Shown here: piece after piece, positions 16,824 through 24,725 of the stretch
How positions within the stretch are numbered: position 1 is the first letter of the stretch
Layout of the letters: each line of letters begins with the position of its first letter
NCBI RefSeq assembly: GCF_003999995.1
Contig: NZ_RJAD01000004.1
Span: forward strand, 243,858-307,857
Length of the DNA: 64,000 bases
Source of the DNA: Microbacterium sulfonylureivorans
Lineage (GTDB): Bacteria > Actinomycetota > Actinomycetes > Actinomycetales > Microbacteriaceae
Reading direction: 5' to 3'
Program-made: the position numbers and the translations under genes
Notes under the pieces: generated by a model
Told to the model about the DNA's origin: nothing
Seen by the model: the letters and a program-made list of their open reading frames with translations, nothing else
Database searches by the model: none

Positions 16824-17252
16824 CTACTGCAGGCAGAACTCGTTGCCCTCGGGATCGCGCAGCTGGTAGTAGTACTCGGGCCACGGCCCCCAGTTCTGGT
16901 CGACCAGACGGACGACCGACGCGCCGAGCGCGAGCAGGCGGTCCTTCTCGGCATCGATCTCGTCGCGAGTGGGCCGGCGGCCCGGAGTGGAGCTGATGTC
17001 GAGGTGCAGCCGGTTGCGGCCCGCCTTCGGCTCGGAGGCGTGATGGAAGAACAGCCGTGGACCCGCTCCATCGGGATCCTCCACGACCGCGCGAGCTGCG
17101 AGGTCCTCTTCGGTCAATCCCGACGCGAGCAGCTCGCTCTTGAGCGGCTCGTCCCATTCGATCGTCGGGTAGCCGAACACGTCCGCCCAGAACTCCGCGA
17201 GCCGCGGCGGGTCGTCCGCGTAGAAGGTGATGTTGCCGAGCTTCGTTGCCAT
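16824..17252 (-). CDS. VOC (glyoxalase/bleomycin-resistance) superfamily protein
   Basis: A 142-residue protein of the vicinal-oxygen-chelate fold, ending LRDPEGNEFCLQ, the common close of glyoxalase-like domains. Residues such as HLDI near 85 and the final glutamate zone may bind metal, but no clear function is predicted. ATG 17252 is preceded by AGAGGAG at good spacing, and an in-frame start at 17291 is less likely. It is convergent with the thioesterase gene with only three bases between the stops. Confidence 0.85.
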   Translation of the reverse strand: MATKLGNITFYADDPPRLAEFWADVFGYPTIEWDEPLKSELLASGLTEEDLAARAVVEDPDGAGPRLFFHHASEPKAGRNRLHLDISSTPGRRPTRDEIDAEKDRLLALGASVVRLVDQNWGPWPEYYYQLRDPEGNEFCLQ

Positions 17253-17360
17253 CGATCGCTCCTCTCGCCGCGTGGCCGCGACTGGCTCCACGGTACGGCG
17301 AGCCCCCGACGCCCGGCACCCCGCCGCCGCGCGGCAGGACGGGCGTCCTAGTCTCGGAGG

Positions 17361-17414
17361 ATGAGATCGACGCCCGCCCCCGGCATCCGCGGCGACCGGG
17401 ACCCCACCCGGTGA
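17361..17414 (+). CDS. Candidate leaderless leader peptide, 17 residues
   Basis: ATG 17361 opens a 17-codon frame (MRSTPAPGIRGDRDPTR) whose TGA overlaps the GTG start of the next gene as GTGA. TAGTCT at 17349-17354 ends exactly six bases before this ATG, the same spacing seen for other leaderless genes here. The peptide is proline- and arginine-rich. It may couple translation to the SUMF1-domain gene. Alternatively the overlap is accidental. Confidence 0.4.
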   Translation: MRSTPAPGIRGDRDPTR

Positions 17415-18154
17415 CCGAGATCGAGCTCGTCCGCATCCCCGGGGGTGCCGTCACCCTTCACGATGCGCGCCGGAAGATGCGCTGGGCGGTCGAGCTCGAG
17501 CCCTTCGAGATCGGCGTCTACCCGGTGACGCAGGAGCAGCTGGCCGAGATCATCGGGGAGGCGGCATCCCACCCCCGCCGCCCCGCGACCGACGTGAGCT
17601 GGCTGCGCGCGATCCGATTCTGCAACGCCGCGTCGGAGTGGGAGGGCCTCGACCCGGCGTACACGTTCGACGGCGAAGACGTCACCTGGCACGTCGACTC
17701 CGACGGCTTCCGCCTGCCCACTGAAGCCGAGTGGGAGTTCGCGTGCCGCGCGGGCTCGACGACTCCGCACTACGGCCCCCTCGCCGAGGTCGCCTGGACG
17801 GGCGCCGACGGCGTGACCGCGCCGCAGAACGTCGGGGGGAAGCTCCCCAACCTCAACGGACTGTTCGACACGCTCGGCAACGTGTGGGAGTGGTGCTGGG
17901 ATCTCCTCGATCCGGCTCGGTACGACGCATACCGCGTGTTCCGCGGCGGGGGTTTCGCCGATGACGCCTGGAGCGTGCGCGCTTCGACCCGGCGCGGCGG
18001 GGCTCCGCGCATGCACCACGACGACGTCGGCTTCCGCGTTGCGCGCGGCGGGTTCGACGGGACGGATGCCGCACAGGGGTGGTCCGCGAGAGCCGACGCC
18101 GAGCGGGCCTCGGTCGACGGCCCGCTCCCTCCGGGGTGGACACCGTGGCGCTGA
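17411..18154 (+). CDS. SUMF1/FGE-domain protein lacking the catalytic cysteines
   Basis: A 247-residue protein made of one SUMF1 (formylglycine-generating-enzyme sulfatase) domain. Family blocks are VTEIELVRIPGGAVTLHD at the start, PVTQEQLAEI near 40, FRLPTEAEWEFACRAGS near 100, NVWEWCWDLLDPARYD near 155, and GFRVARGG close to residue 215. Where active enzymes have two cysteines after the RGGSW-like block, this protein reads RGGGFADDAWSVRASTRR with none, so formylglycine formation is unlikely; a binding or non-canonical role is possible. I start at GTG 17411, the first codon of the family-like region, which overlaps a short upstream frame. Confidence 0.8.
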   Translation: MTEIELVRIPGGAVTLHDARRKMRWAVELEPFEIGVYPVTQEQLAEIIGEAASHPRRPATDVSWLRAIRFCNAASEWEGLDPAYTFDGEDVTWHVDSDGFRLPTEAEWEFACRAGSTTPHYGPLAEVAWTGADGVTAPQNVGGKLPNLNGLFDTLGNVWEWCWDLLDPARYDAYRVFRGGGFADDAWSVRASTRRGGAPRMHHDDVGFRVARGGFDGTDAAQGWSARADAERASVDGPLPPGWTPWR

Positions 18155-18175
18155 CACCGCCGGGATGGGAATCCC

Positions 18176-18199
18176 AGCATACCGACCATCCGGTATGCT
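18176..18199. promoter_or_regulatory. TetR-type operator, site 2 (kinase-ACAD operon)
   Basis: AGCATACCG-N6-CGGTATGCT, with arms identical to site 1 and an unrelated spacer. TATGCT at 18194-18199 can serve as the -10, so binding would block transcription of the gene starting at 18248. Confidence 0.78.
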
Positions 18200-18247
18200 G
18201 CTGGTACGGTCGCACCGATGCGGGCCGTGCAGAGAGGCGGGTCATCG

Positions 18248-19285
18248 ATGACCGAGGTACCCGGGCTGGATGTCGCGGGCCTGACCACGTGGCTGCGCGA
18301 GGCGCACCCCGAGCTCGTCGACGGGCCGGTCGAGGCATCCGTGATCGCGGGGGGTCGCAGCAACCTCACCTACGCCGTCGAAGGAACCCGCGTGCCGCTG
18401 ATCGTCCGCCGCCCGCCGCTCGGGCACGTGCTCTCGAGCGCCCACGACATGCGGCGCGAGCATCGCGTGATCTCCGCGCTGGCCGGCACGGCGGTCCCCG
18501 TTCCGCACACGATCGACGTCGTCGACGACACCGACGCCGCACGCGTGACGGGAACGGTCTTCTTCGTCATGGAGCGCTCCCCCGGCATCGTGCTCGCCCG
18601 CCCGGCGCAGAACGCCGGCTACACCGCAGAGGGCCTCCGGGGTCTCGGCTTCGACCTCGTGCGCCGCCTGGCCGATCTGCACGCCGTCGACGCCGACGAG
18701 GTCGGGCTGGGCGACTTCGGCCGCCCCGACGGCTATCTGGCGCGGCAGCTCTCCACGTGGCGGCGGCAGCTCGACGCATCGCGCTCCCGCGAGACGCCCG
18801 CGCTCGACGCGCTGCAGGAGTCGCTTCAGGAAGGGATGCCGCCGTCCTCCCGCGCCGGGATCGTCCACGGCGACTTCCGCCTCGACAATGCCCTCGTCGT
18901 CGGCGATGCCGACGCGCCTCGGATCTCGGCGATCCTCGACTGGGAGATGGCGACGCTCGGCGACCCGCTCGTCGACCTCGGCATCTTCGCCCTCTATTGG
19001 GACATCGCGAGCCTTCCCGGCGGCTTCGCCGGCGCTGTTCCCAGTGCCGTCGACCCGGCTGCCGGGTACCCGACGTTCGACGAGCTCGTCGAGGTGTACG
19101 CGCAGCGGGCGGGGAGCGGCATCCCGGACCTGCGCTGGTACCGCGCGTTCGCCGCCTACAAGCTCGCCGTGATCCTCGAGGGGATCCACTGCCGCTACCG
19201 GGCCGGCGACACCGTCGGCGAGGGGTTCGATCGGATGGGCGCTCTCGTCGAGCCGCTCGCCCGGAAGGGAATGGAGGTGCGCTGA
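18248..19285 (+). CDS. APH-like phosphotransferase of the acyl-CoA dehydrogenase-linked (ACAD10/11) type
   Basis: A 345-residue kinase-fold protein of the aminoglycoside-phosphotransferase family. The phosphotransfer loop IVHGDFRLDNALV lies near residue 205 and the metal motif ILDWEMATLGDPLVDLG near 230. The nearest logic is the APH domain of ACAD10/ACAD11 and the LvaA kinase, which phosphorylate the hydroxyl of 4-hydroxyacyl-CoAs (established for those families), not drug resistance. I choose ATG 18248, downstream of GAGAGGCGG. It overlaps the acyl-CoA dehydrogenase gene (TGATG) and sits under operator site 2. Confidence 0.87.
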   Translation: MTEVPGLDVAGLTTWLREAHPELVDGPVEASVIAGGRSNLTYAVEGTRVPLIVRRPPLGHVLSSAHDMRREHRVISALAGTAVPVPHTIDVVDDTDAARVTGTVFFVMERSPGIVLARPAQNAGYTAEGLRGLGFDLVRRLADLHAVDADEVGLGDFGRPDGYLARQLSTWRRQLDASRSRETPALDALQESLQEGMPPSSRAGIVHGDFRLDNALVVGDADAPRISAILDWEMATLGDPLVDLGIFALYWDIASLPGGFAGAVPSAVDPAAGYPTFDELVEVYAQRAGSGIPDLRWYRAFAAYKLAVILEGIHCRYRAGDTVGEGFDRMGALVEPLARKGMEVR

Positions 19286-20490
19286 TGGACTTCGCGCCCG
19301 ATGCACGCACGCGGGAGCTGACCGCTCGCGCGAGAACATTCCTCGAGGAGCATGTGCTCCCCGCCGAGCCGGTGCTCGAAGCCCAGCTCGCCGCCGATCA
19401 CGACCGATGGGGCGGCTGGCCCATCGTCGCCGATCTGCAGGCGAAGGCTCGGGCGCAGGGGCTGTGGAACCTCTTCCTCCCCGGCGACCCCGGCGGCGCG
19501 GGGCTCACGAACCTGCAGTACGCGCCCGTGGCGGAGGTCACCGGTTGGAGCCCGCGCCTCGCGCCAGCGGCGTTCAACTGCGCCGCGCCCGACACCGGCA
19601 ACATGGAGGTGCTCAACGAGTTCGGCACCACCGAGCAGAAGGAGCGGTGGCTCGAGCCTCTGCTGCGCGCCGAGATCCGCTCCTCGTTCTGCATGACCGA
19701 GCCCGATACCGCGTCCTCCGACGCGACGAACATCGGCACGCGCATCCGCCGCGACGGCGACTCCTACGTGATCTCCGGCCGAAAGTGGTGGTCGACGGGA
19801 GCCATGAACCCGGCTGCTGCGATCTTCATCGTGATGGGCAAGACCGACCCCGACGCCGACCGGCACCGTCAGCAGTCGATGATCCTCGTGCCGCGCGACA
19901 CCCCCGGCGTGCGGATCGTGCGCCCACTCACCGTATTCGGCTACGACGACCGCGACCACGGCGGCCACGCCGAGATCTCCTTCGACGACGTGCGTGTGCC
20001 CGCCTCGAACCTCATCGGCGAGGAGGGCTCCGGCTTCGCGATCGCCCAGGCGCGCCTCGGACCGGGACGCATCCACCACTGCATGCGGGCGCTCGGCATG
20101 GGAGAGCGGGCACTCTCGCTCATGGCCGCGCGGGCGAACGAGCGTCACACCTTCGGCCGCACGCTCGCCGACCAGGGCGTGGTGCGGGAGTGGGCCGCCG
20201 AGTCGCGCATCCAGCTCGAGGCACTCCGCCTCCTCGTCCTCAAGACCGCATGGCTGATGGACACGGTCGGCAACAAGCAGGCGATGACCGAGATCCAGGC
20301 GATCAAGATCGCCGTTCCCCGCGCGGTGCAGACGATCATCGATCGTGCGATCCAGGTGCACGGCGCCGCAGGGGTCTCGTCCGACACGCCGCTCGCCGAG
20401 CTGTACGCAGGGATCCGGTCGCTGCGGATCGCGGACGGCCCCGACGAAGTGCACCTGTCGAGCCTCGGCCGCGCACAGCTGCGCGGCTGA
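19285..20490 (+). CDS. Acyl-CoA dehydrogenase family protein, ACAD10/11-like partner
   Basis: A 401-residue flavin acyl-CoA dehydrogenase fold. Visible are the middle-domain FAD-binding SSFCMTEPDTASSDATNIG near residue 135, the beta-domain IRRDGDSYVISGRKWWSTGA near 155-175, and the C-terminal IQVHGAAGVSSDTPLAE near 355. It follows the APH-like kinase with TGATG overlap, reproducing as separate genes the domain order of ACAD11. The inferred job is to eliminate phosphate from a 4-phosphoacyl-CoA or to desaturate an acyl-CoA. An in-frame run extending left through the kinase gene is a shadow. Confidence 0.92.
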   Translation: MDFAPDARTRELTARARTFLEEHVLPAEPVLEAQLAADHDRWGGWPIVADLQAKARAQGLWNLFLPGDPGGAGLTNLQYAPVAEVTGWSPRLAPAAFNCAAPDTGNMEVLNEFGTTEQKERWLEPLLRAEIRSSFCMTEPDTASSDATNIGTRIRRDGDSYVISGRKWWSTGAMNPAAAIFIVMGKTDPDADRHRQQSMILVPRDTPGVRIVRPLTVFGYDDRDHGGHAEISFDDVRVPASNLIGEEGSGFAIAQARLGPGRIHHCMRALGMGERALSLMAARANERHTFGRTLADQGVVREWAAESRIQLEALRLLVLKTAWLMDTVGNKQAMTEIQAIKIAVPRAVQTIIDRAIQVHGAAGVSSDTPLAELYAGIRSLRIADGPDEVHLSSLGRAQLRG

Positions 20491-20511
20491 ACCCGCCGGG
20501 TGCGGCGTCGG

Positions 20512-20670
20512 TCAGGGCATCCGGATCTTCCGGACAGCGGATGCCGGCACCGCAGCGTACTCGGCGAGCACGCCGATCTTCGCGGCGGCGATCTCGTCGA
20601 GAGTGAGGGCGTCGGCGGACTCGCCGAGCGAGCTGATGCGCCAGGCGCGAAGGGCGTCAGGCCGCGGCAT
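20512..20670 (-). pseudogene. Remnant of an NADPH:quinone oxidoreductase-like gene
   Basis: A 52-codon frame starts inside the end of the TetR gene. Its first part (LRAWRISSLGESADALTLDE) resembles the N-terminus of zinc-type quinone oxidoreductases. It then jumps to KIGVLAEYAAVPASAVRKI, which resembles a stretch normally near residues 90-110 of the same family, and stops. This pattern fits a gene with a large internal deletion and a lost 3' end. The call rests on recognising two short blocks, so it could also be a chance small frame. A GGCATCCG hairpin lies inside it. Confidence 0.4.
20516..20545. terminator. GGCATCCG hairpin after the kinase-ACAD operon
   Basis: GGCATCCG and CGGATGCC arms of eight bases flank a 14-base loop, 25 bases after the acyl-CoA dehydrogenase stop. 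It can end that transcript and, on the other strand, the TetR transcript. Confidence 0.6.
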
Positions 20671-21247
20671 CCGGTCTCCTGATGCTCGTGAGGAAGAGGT
20701 CGGTGAGCTGCTCGGCGACGAGCGTCTTGTCTTCGGGGCCCTCCGGCGAATACCAGTGCGACAGGTAGTGCAGGTCGCTGAAGAAGTGGGCGACGAGCAC
20801 GGCCACCGGGATGTCGGTGCGGTAGACGCCCTCGGCCTGCCCGCGCTCGATGAGCTGCACGAACTCGTCGTGATACTCGCGGCGGCGACGTGTGACCTCC
20901 TGCTGACGGGGGGCGGAGAGCATGTGCATGCTGCGGAAGAACACCGTGCCCTCGGGCATGTGGTCGATCGACGTCTCGATCACGTCGACGCAGACGGCCC
21001 GGAGCACGTCGTCGACCGCGCCGCCGCGCGCGATGATCTGGTCGAGTCGCGACTTCTGCAGCGAGAGGAGCTTCTCGTAGATGCCGAAGAGCAGGTCGTC
21101 CTTCGACTCGAAGTAGTGGTACATCGCGCCCTTGGTGACGCCGGCGGCCTCGACGATCTGCTGCACGCTCGTGTTGGCGTAGCCCTGCGTGGCGAAGAGC
21201 TCGACGGCGGCACGGGTGACGTCGTCTGCGACGTGGGAATCCTTCAT
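20657..21247 (-). CDS. TetR family regulator, likely repressor of the AGCATACCG regulon
   Basis: A 196-residue TetR-type repressor with the helix-turn-helix near residues 10-50 (ELFATQGYANTSVQQIVEAAG, VTKGAMYHYFESKDDLL). The C-terminal domain carries HFFSDLHYLSHWYSPEG near 150-170 and resembles regulators of fatty-acyl and steroid catabolism such as the KstR2 group; this is inference. Start ATG 21247 is chosen since residues upstream look non-coding. It lies among the three AGCATACCG sites and 29 bases after the SDR gene on the same strand, which would make it autoregulated through site 3. Confidence 0.87.
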   Translation of the reverse strand: MKDSHVADDVTRAAVELFATQGYANTSVQQIVEAAGVTKGAMYHYFESKDDLLFGIYEKLLSLQKSRLDQIIARGGAVDDVLRAVCVDVIETSIDHMPEGTVFFRSMHMLSAPRQQEVTRRRREYHDEFVQLIERGQAEGVYRTDIPVAVLVAHFFSDLHYLSHWYSPEGPEDKTLVAEQLTDLFLTSIRRPDAAA

Positions 21248-21276
21248 GGGTTCATCTTTCCGCGAATCCGCCCGGA

Positions 21277-22026
21277 TCAGAGGAACGGACGGATGCCGGC
21301 TCCGCCGTCGATCGGGAGAGTCTGGCCCGTGATCCATGCGGCGTCGTCGGAGAGGAGGAACGCGACCGGGCCCGCGACGTCGTCGGTCTCGCCCAGCCGG
21401 CGGAGCGGATAGGCGGCGGATGCCTGCTCCTCGTGCCCCTCGTACAGGGCGCGCGCGAACGCGGTCTTGATGACGGCCGGGGCGACGGCGTTGACCCGGA
21501 TGCCGGGCGCCAGTTCGTAGGCGAGCTGCATCGTGAGGTTGATGAGCGCCGCCTTGGAGATGCCGTAGAACGCGATCCCGGGGCTCGCGCCGAGCCCCGC
21601 GACCGAGGCGATGTTCACCACCGACCGCGAGAGGCCCGCCGAGACCGCAGCGCGCGTCCAGTCGAGCGCGGCGACGACGTTGACCTCGAGGATCTTGCGG
21701 GCCGCGTCGGCATCGACGTCGACGATCGGACCGTACACCGGGTTGATCCCGGTGTTGTTGACCAGGTGATCGAGCCGGCCGTGGCGCTCGGCGATGTGGG
21801 CGAAGACCGCTGCGCGGTGCTCGGCGTCGTCGGCGCGGCCGGCCACCGCCGTGGCGGCATCCCCCAGCTCCGCGAGCGCGGCGTCGAGTCCCTCCTGCTT
21901 GCGGCCGGTGATGACGACCGAGCCGCCTTCCGCGACGATGCGTCGCGCGATCGCGAAGCCGATGCCGCGGCTCGCGCCGGTGATGAGCGACACCGTCCCG
22001 TCGAATCGCCGTGTGCCCACTGCCAT
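21277..22026 (-). CDS. SDR family oxidoreductase
   Basis: A 249-residue short-chain dehydrogenase. The cofactor motif ITGASRGIGFAIARR lies near residue 14, NNTGIN near 90, and the catalytic Ser, Tyr and Lys in NIASVAGLGASPGIAFYGISK near 140-160. Its last residues (GQTLPIDGGAGIRPFL) are typical. I start at ATG 22026 after GAGGAGG; a start at 22050 is also in frame but lacks a site. Operator site 3 lies just upstream, and the TetR gene follows, so the two are probably one operon. The role is likely oxidation of a hydroxyacyl intermediate. Confidence 0.92.
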   Translation of the reverse strand: MAVGTRRFDGTVSLITGASRGIGFAIARRIVAEGGSVVITGRKQEGLDAALAELGDAATAVAGRADDAEHRAAVFAHIAERHGRLDHLVNNTGINPVYGPIVDVDADAARKILEVNVVAALDWTRAAVSAGLSRSVVNIASVAGLGASPGIAFYGISKAALINLTMQLAYELAPGIRVNAVAPAVIKTAFARALYEGHEEQASAAYPLRRLGETDDVAGPVAFLLSDDAAWITGQTLPIDGGAGIRPFL

Positions 22027-22045
22027 GGCGCCTCCTCGCGCTTGA

Positions 22046-22069
22046 TGCATACCGTCCAGTCGGTTTTCA
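22046..22069. promoter_or_regulatory. Degenerate TetR-type operator, site 3 (SDR-TetR operon)
   Basis: GCATACCG-N6-CGGTTTTC keeps the left arm of sites 1 and 2 and the inner CGGT of the right arm. On the minus strand it holds TATGCA as a possible -10 for the SDR gene. A perfect AGCATGCCATGCT palindrome lies close by at 22078-22090. Confidence 0.5.
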
Positions 22070-22246
22070 CCCGACCTTAGCATGCCATGCTTCTCGGCTT
22101 GCGTGCGCGCATTCGGCAGCGGTGACTCGACATGGCCGCTTCCGGCCACACGAACCGACTTCACGGATGGGACTGAGTCCTTGATTGTGTGGGATTCAGT
22201 TCCAGTAGAGTGGGAACGCCGCATGCACCACGTCAGGAGCACCACC

Positions 22247-23479
22247 ATGACCGACTTCCGCGCCCGCCCCGGCCAGGCGACCGAGGGCTACGACGTCACC
22301 GCCCGCCTCGGCACCGACTACTACCAGGTGTTCGCCGACATCCCCGAGGCCGACCGCGCCGTCTGGGAGCGCGCGCAGGGCTACGTCGACGAGGTCGGCA
22401 CGCAGATGCAGGACGCGTGGGATGCCGCGGCCTACCCCCTCGACCTCGCGATGCGCATGGGCGAGCTCGACCTCTTCAACGACGGCATCGACCACCCCGA
22501 TCTCACACGGTTCTCGCCGCTCGCGGCCGGGCTCGTCAACATGGAGGTGTCGCGCGGCGACGGCTCGCTGGGCACGGTCATCGCGGTCCAGGGCGGCCTG
22601 GCCCTGCGCACCCTTGCGCTGTTCGGCAGTCCCGAGCAGCAGGCGCGGTGGCTGAAGCCGGTCGCGCGGGGCGAGGTGCCTGCAGCCTTCGCGCTGACCG
22701 AGCCCGACCACGGCTCCGACTCGGTGTCGCTCGAGACGACAGCCCGCCGCGACGGCACCGAGTGGGTGCTCGACGGCGCGAAGAAGTGGATCGGCAACGG
22801 CGCGTCCGGCGGCATCACGTTCGTCTGGGCACGGATCGACGACCCCGAGGCGCCCGAGCACGGCGCCGTCCGATGCTTCCTCGTCGAGCAGGAGACCCCG
22901 GGGTACACCGGCACGGCGATCGGCGGCAAGGCGTCGCTGCGCGGCATCCATCAGGCTCTCATCGTCCTCGACGGCGTGCGCGTGCCGCTCGACGCCGTGC
23001 TGCCGGGCACGAAGACCTTCAAGGATGCCTCGACCGTCCTCTACTCGACGCGTTCGGGCGTCGCGTGGTCGGCGCTCGGTCACGCCACGGCCTGCTACGA
23101 GGCCGCGTTGTCGTACTCGCAGCAGCGCCTCCAGTTCGGCAAGCCGCTCGCGAAGTTCCAGATGGTGCAGGAGCGTCTGGCGCAGATGCTCGAGGAGCTC
23201 ACGGCCATGCAGCTCTACTGCCGGCACCTCGCCGACCTCGAGGCATCCGGCGGCCTCCGCCCCACTCAGGCGTCGCTCGCGAAGTATCACAACACGCGCG
23301 CCGCCCGCCGGATCGCGGCGACCGCCCGTGACCTGCTCGGCGGCAACGGGATCCTCCTCGAGAACGGCGTCATGCAGCACATGGCCGACATCGAGGCGAT
23401 CCACACGTACGAGGGCACCGAGAGCGTGCAGGCGCTCCTGATCGGTCGCGACATCACCGGCATGAGCGCCTTCGCGTAG
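22247..23479 (+). CDS. Acyl-CoA dehydrogenase, glutaryl-CoA dehydrogenase-like group
   Basis: A 410-residue acyl-CoA dehydrogenase. FAD-contact AFALTEPDHGSDSVSLET lies near residue 145, KKWIGNGASGGI near 175, and the C-terminal MADIEAIHTYEGTESVQALLIGRDITGMSAF near 385-410 contains the TYEGT block seen in glutaryl-CoA dehydrogenases and plant short-chain ACX4. The exact substrate is not fixed. ATG 22247 has AGGAG upstream and is preferred over ATG 22223. It is divergent from the SDR gene across operator site 3 and the 22078-22090 palindrome, so it may belong to the same regulon. Confidence 0.92.
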   Translation: MTDFRARPGQATEGYDVTARLGTDYYQVFADIPEADRAVWERAQGYVDEVGTQMQDAWDAAAYPLDLAMRMGELDLFNDGIDHPDLTRFSPLAAGLVNMEVSRGDGSLGTVIAVQGGLALRTLALFGSPEQQARWLKPVARGEVPAAFALTEPDHGSDSVSLETTARRDGTEWVLDGAKKWIGNGASGGITFVWARIDDPEAPEHGAVRCFLVEQETPGYTGTAIGGKASLRGIHQALIVLDGVRVPLDAVLPGTKTFKDASTVLYSTRSGVAWSALGHATACYEAALSYSQQRLQFGKPLAKFQMVQERLAQMLEELTAMQLYCRHLADLEASGGLRPTQASLAKYHNTRAARRIAATARDLLGGNGILLENGVMQHMADIEAIHTYEGTESVQALLIGRDITGMSAFA

Positions 23480-23542
23480 CAGTCGGCCGGGCGCTCCGGC
23501 AAGCCACCGGGACTCAGCCCGACGTCGGGCTAGCCTCGACGG

Positions 23543-24697
23543 ATGGGACTCTTCCGGAACGACCCCCAGACCGTCCGCCTCGAGTCGCACGACGTCGATC
23601 TGAAGGCGACGCGCGCGCCGTGGAGCCTGTGGGCCGACGGGTTCGGGATGCTCGCCATCCGGTCGCTGCAGATCATCGTCGTGGTCGCAGTCGTCGCCGG
23701 CATCGTCTACACGATCCAGTCGCTGACGCTCGTCACGATCCCGCTCGTGATCGCACTCATCCTCGCGTGCGCGTTCAACCCGGTGATGAGCTGGATGCGC
23801 CGGCGCGGCGTCCCCTCGATCGTGGCAACGCTCATCACCCTGCTCGGGATCGTCCTGATTCTGGGCCTCCTCGGCTGGCTCATCGTGTGGGCCGTGCGCG
23901 ATCAGTGGGATGAGCTGTATGCGCAGGCCGAGGCCGGCTTCCAGGACCTCCTCGCGTGGGTGCAGACGCTGCCGTTCGACTTCGTCCAGCCCGACCAGGT
24001 CAACGAGTGGGTCGCTACGCTCACCGACTTCGTGACGAGCGCCCAGTTCGGTTCAGGAGCTCTGGCCGGCGTCGGCGCGGTCGCGAACTTCGTCACCGGC
24101 CTCGTCCTGATGGTGACGATCCTGTTCTTCTTCTTGAAGGACGGACCGCAGATGTGGGAATTCCTCCTCCGCCCGTTCCGCGGCGCGCACTATCTGCGTG
24201 CCCGGCGCATCGGCGACAAGACGACCACTGTGCTTGGCTCGTACGTCCGCGGCACCGCGACCGTCGCCGCGGTGGATGCGATCGGCATCCTCATCGGTCT
24301 GCTCATCCTTCAGGTGCCGCTGGCGATCCCGCTCGCGGTGCTGGTGTTCCTCCTCGCCTTCATCCCGATCGTCGGCGCGACGGTGGCGGGCATCATCGCG
24401 GCACTGGTCGCGCTCGTCGCCAACGGCTGGGTAAACGCACTGTTCGTCGTCGGCGTGGTGGTGCTCGTCAACCAGCTCGAGGGAAACTTCCTGCAGCCGG
24501 TCCTGATGGGCCGCTCGATGAAGCTGCACGCGTTCGTCATCCTGGTCGCCCTGACGGTGGGCACTGTGCTCGGCGGCATCGTCGGAGCCGTGCTCGCCGT
24601 TCCGATCGCGGCAGCGGTGTGGGGCGTGATCCAGGTGTGGGACGGACCCGACCTCCCCGCCCGCTGGGCGCGCCCGAAGCATCCGATCGAGGCCTGA
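23543..24697 (+). CDS. AI-2E family transporter (membrane exporter)
   Basis: A 384-residue membrane protein of the AI-2E (TqsA/YdiK/PerM-type) family with about eight membrane segments. Family marks are TIPLVIALILACAFNPVM near residue 70, LFFFLKDGPQMWEFLLRPF near 200, and the C-terminal QLEGNFLQPVLMGRSMKLH near 310. Members export small molecules or ions; some act as sodium-proton antiporters. Only a minority handle autoinducer-2. It looks leaderless: TAGCCT at 23531-23536 ends six bases before the ATG. A CCCCCC/GGGGGG hairpin follows. Confidence 0.92.
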   Translation: MGLFRNDPQTVRLESHDVDLKATRAPWSLWADGFGMLAIRSLQIIVVVAVVAGIVYTIQSLTLVTIPLVIALILACAFNPVMSWMRRRGVPSIVATLITLLGIVLILGLLGWLIVWAVRDQWDELYAQAEAGFQDLLAWVQTLPFDFVQPDQVNEWVATLTDFVTSAQFGSGALAGVGAVANFVTGLVLMVTILFFFLKDGPQMWEFLLRPFRGAHYLRARRIGDKTTTVLGSYVRGTATVAAVDAIGILIGLLILQVPLAIPLAVLVFLLAFIPIVGATVAGIIAALVALVANGWVNALFVVGVVVLVNQLEGNFLQPVLMGRSMKLHAFVILVALTVGTVLGGIVGAVLAVPIAAAVWGVIQVWDGPDLPARWARPKHPIEA

Positions 24698-24705
24698 CGG
24701 CGCCT

Positions 24706-24721
24706 CCCCCCTCGCGGGGGG
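24706..24721 (+). terminator. CCCCCC-TCGC-GGGGGG hairpin
   Basis: Six-base perfect GC arms with a four-base loop, nine bases after the AI-2E transporter stop. There is no U-run, so termination strength is uncertain. Confidence 0.55.
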
Positions 24722-24725
24722 CTGT

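Noticed and set aside
18248..19285. Aminoglycoside resistance gene
   Set aside because: The APH fold is shared, but the overlap with an acyl-CoA dehydrogenase and shared operator point to acyl-CoA metabolism.
18079..20490. An 803-codon frame that would fuse kinase and acyl-CoA dehydrogenase into one ACAD11-like protein
   Set aside because: The N-terminal part is out of frame with the real kinase and is Arg-rich shadow; the two proteins are separate with a TGATG overlap.
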